DNA of 5,495 nt from Clostridiales bacterium (GTDB lineage Bacteria; Bacillota; Clostridia; Oscillospirales; Oscillospiraceae), in NCBI GenBank assembly GCA_021199695.1, contig JAJQHP010000063.1, positions 2,415 to 7,909 of the forward strand, given 5' to 3'. The notes beneath the pieces are model-generated. The model saw only the letters and a list, made by a program, of their open reading frames with translations, had not been told where the DNA came from and ran no database searches. The translations under genes were made by a program, and so were the position numbers. Below, in pieces: positions 4,175 to 5,495 of this stretch. How positions within the stretch are numbered: position 1 is the stretch's first letter; every line of letters starts with the position of its first letter.

Positions 4175-5495
4175 ATGAAGAAACGTATCGGCGCCCTGCT
4201 GCTGGCAATGCTGATGGTGATGAGCCTGTTGGTCGGCTGCGGCGACTCCACCGACGAGACGGAGGACGCCACAGACTCCACCGCCTCCGACACCACGGAC
4301 GAGTCCACCGATGACTCCACCGAGGACACCACCATTACCCTGACCGAGGTCCCGGACGAGGCCCGGGAGGACCCCATCGCCTATGTCACCGACGGGACCA
4401 TCTCCGCCAGCGACACGGTGATCACCGCTGACGGAACCGAGATCCCCGCCAACCTCTATTTCTACTGGCTGACCTACTACTACAACTACTATTCCTACTA
4501 CTATTATTATTACTACGGCTACACCTTTGACGTGACCGAGGTGGTGGACGAGGACGAGGGCACCACCGTGGCCGACACCCTGGTCTATATGGCCTCCAAC
4601 ATCTCCGAGATGTACGCCGTACTCAACGACAAGGCGGACGAGTATGGCATAACCCTGACCGAGGACCAGGAGAGCAGCCTGTCCGAGGTGCTGGCCAACT
4701 ACAACGACAACGCCCTGCTGTACTACACCACCAACGCCGAGGGTCTGGAGCAGGCCTACCGGGAGTCCTGCCAGGCCACCAACCTCCAGGATTACCTCTA
4801 CGGTGAGGGCGGCGAGTATGAGCCCACCGACGAGACCATTGCCGACTACGCCGAGGAGCAGGGCTATTACACCTGCCGGTATATCCTGCTGTACACCGCC
4901 GACCTGGAGGATGACGATGACGACGGCCGGGCCGCCCAGCAGGAGGCCGCCCAGGCCATCTATGACGCCCTCCAGGACGTCAGCGCCGACGAACTGGAGG
5001 ACACCTTCGCCGAGTACCAGACGGAGAGCAACTACGACGGGAACACCGAAGAGTACACCTTCAACAGCGACGACTCCCTGGTAGACGGCTTCCGGGAGCT
5101 GGTCGAGACCCTGGAGGTGGGCGAGATCGGCATGACCGACGAGACGGATTACGGCTACTTCGTCATCCTCCGTCTGGACAACAGCGAGGACACCATGGCG
5201 GAGATCGAGGAGGACTATATCTCCGACCTGTACAACTCCCAGATCGACGAGTGGATGAACGCCGCTACCTTCGAGACCTCCGAGGCCCTGGACGGCATGG
5301 ACTGGCAGGCCTGCTTCGAGCGGATCATCGCCCTCCAGACCGCCATCGCCGCCGAGGAGGAGGCCGCAGCAGCCGAGGAGGAGGAGTCTGAGGACGCCGA
5401 CACCACCGAGGACGCCGACACCACTGAGGACGCTGAGGCTACCGAGGACGCCGACACCACTGAGGACGCTGAGGCTACCGAGGACGCCGACACCA
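4175..5495 (+). CDS. PrsA/SurA-like foldase lipoprotein with degenerate parvulin domain (3' partial)
   Basis: 440 residues are visible and the gene continues past the window. MKKRIGALLLAMLMVMSLLVGC is a lipoprotein signal peptide: lipobox L-V-G-C22, cleaved before C22 and anchored outside the membrane. Residues 23-52 are an acidic Asp/Glu/Ser/Thr linker. Residues about 75-225 resemble a SurA_N-type chaperone domain starting VITADGTEIPANLYFYW; 95-116 are packed with 15 Tyr, including seven in a row. Residues about 230-336 are a PpiC/parvulin-like domain: CRYILLY (234-240) takes the place of the usual ARHILV and GYFVILRL (327-334) that of GYHIIKL, so both conserved histidines are replaced (Y236, F329). 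The tail is Glu/Ala-rich, then hexapeptide repeats. The likely role is holding or folding exported proteins without isomerase activity. Strong acidity is unlike the usually Lys-rich PrsA. ATG 4169 is an alternative start. It has its own promoter and diverges from the lysozyme cassette. Confidence 0.85.
   Translation, partial: MKKRIGALLLAMLMVMSLLVGCGDSTDETEDATDSTASDTTDESTDDSTEDTTITLTEVPDEAREDPIAYVTDGTISASDTVITADGTEIPANLYFYWLTYYYNYYSYYYYYYYGYTFDVTEVVDEDEGTTVADTLVYMASNISEMYAVLNDKADEYGITLTEDQESSLSEVLANYNDNALLYYTTNAEGLEQAYRESCQATNLQDYLYGEGGEYEPTDETIADYAEEQGYYTCRYILLYTADLEDDDDDGRAAQQEAAQAIYDALQDVSADELEDTFAEYQTESNYDGNTEEYTFNSDDSLVDGFRELVETLEVGEIGMTDETDYGYFVILRLDNSEDTMAEIEEDYISDLYNSQIDEWMNAATFETSEALDGMDWQACFERIIALQTAIAAEEEAAAAEEEESEDADTTEDADTTEDAEATEDADTTEDAEATEDADT
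5390..5495 (+). repeat. 18-bp tandem repeat coding for acidic hexapeptides at the foldase tail
   Basis: Five full units and one partial run to the window edge: units 1, 2 and 4 encode E-D-A-D-T-T, units 3 and 5 encode E-D-A-E-A-T, and unit 6 (5480-5495) is cut by the edge. Units 2+3 (5408-5443) and 4+5 (5444-5479) are identical over 36 bp, a higher-order repeat showing recent duplication. The tail is surface-exposed in the lipoprotein, and its length probably varies between strains. Confidence 0.95.

Noticed and set aside
5215..5493. Minus-strand Ser/Ala/Val repeat protein at the right edge
   Set aside because: It is the reverse reading of the acidic hexapeptide repeats of the foldase gene; the frame is open only because the repeat has no stops on that strand.

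Overview
The window looks like a fragment of a high-GC Clostridia genome, most likely a gut Oscillospiraceae of the Flavonifractor/Lawsonibacter/Oscillibacter kind. This is inference from high GC in third codon positions, strong AGGAGG-type ribosome binding sites, Gram-positive-style promoters (TTGTAA/TACAAT, extended -10), an MKKR...LVGC lipoprotein and a GH25 lysozyme. No tRNA, rRNA, CRISPR array, transposase or integrase is visible. Three transcription units are present. Both outer genes run off the window.

Region 1 (3-2768, +) is one very long gene, 5'-incomplete, with 921 residues visible. Its first ~390 residues are acidic, Pro/Glu-rich and largely disordered or helical. They begin with four perfect copies of an 18-bp repeat. 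The rest has the membrane layout and fold order of a P1B-type heavy-metal ATPase (8 helices plus P/N-domain remnants), but every catalytic signature is gone: CPC is TPL, DKTGT is TDRDL, TGD is TRD, and the HP, TGE and GDGxND motifs are absent. It is best read as a P-type ATPase pseudoenzyme tethered to a long cytoplasmic tail. A strong hairpin (2785-2819) separates it from the convergent unit.

Region 2 (3841-2836, -) is a compact three-gene cassette. A 27-residue single-span membrane peptide is followed by a 25-residue Gly-rich peptide and then a 283-residue GH25 muramidase with a C-terminal peptidoglycan-binding domain. Both junctions are ATGA stop/start overlaps, so translation is probably coupled. 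The layout resembles a stripped-down phage lysis module, but no other phage genes are seen.

Region 3 (3842-4174) is a divergent intergenic region with an extended -10 promoter for the lysozyme cassette, a good sigma-A-like promoter for the rightward gene, a pair of TTTTCnnnGGGAAA boxes 22 bp apart, and a leader hairpin.

Region 4 (4175-5495, +) is a 3'-incomplete, very acidic lipoprotein of the PrsA/SurA foldase type. It has a tyrosine-packed chaperone segment (seven consecutive Tyr), a parvulin-like domain that lacks both expected active-site histidines, and a hexapeptide-repeat tail where the window ends.

The common theme is the cell envelope: a membrane pseudoenzyme, a wall hydrolase with tiny partners, and an extracytoplasmic folding lipoprotein. 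Both window edges lie in 18-bp tandem repeats encoding acidic hexapeptides, which suggests the contig may have broken at repeats.
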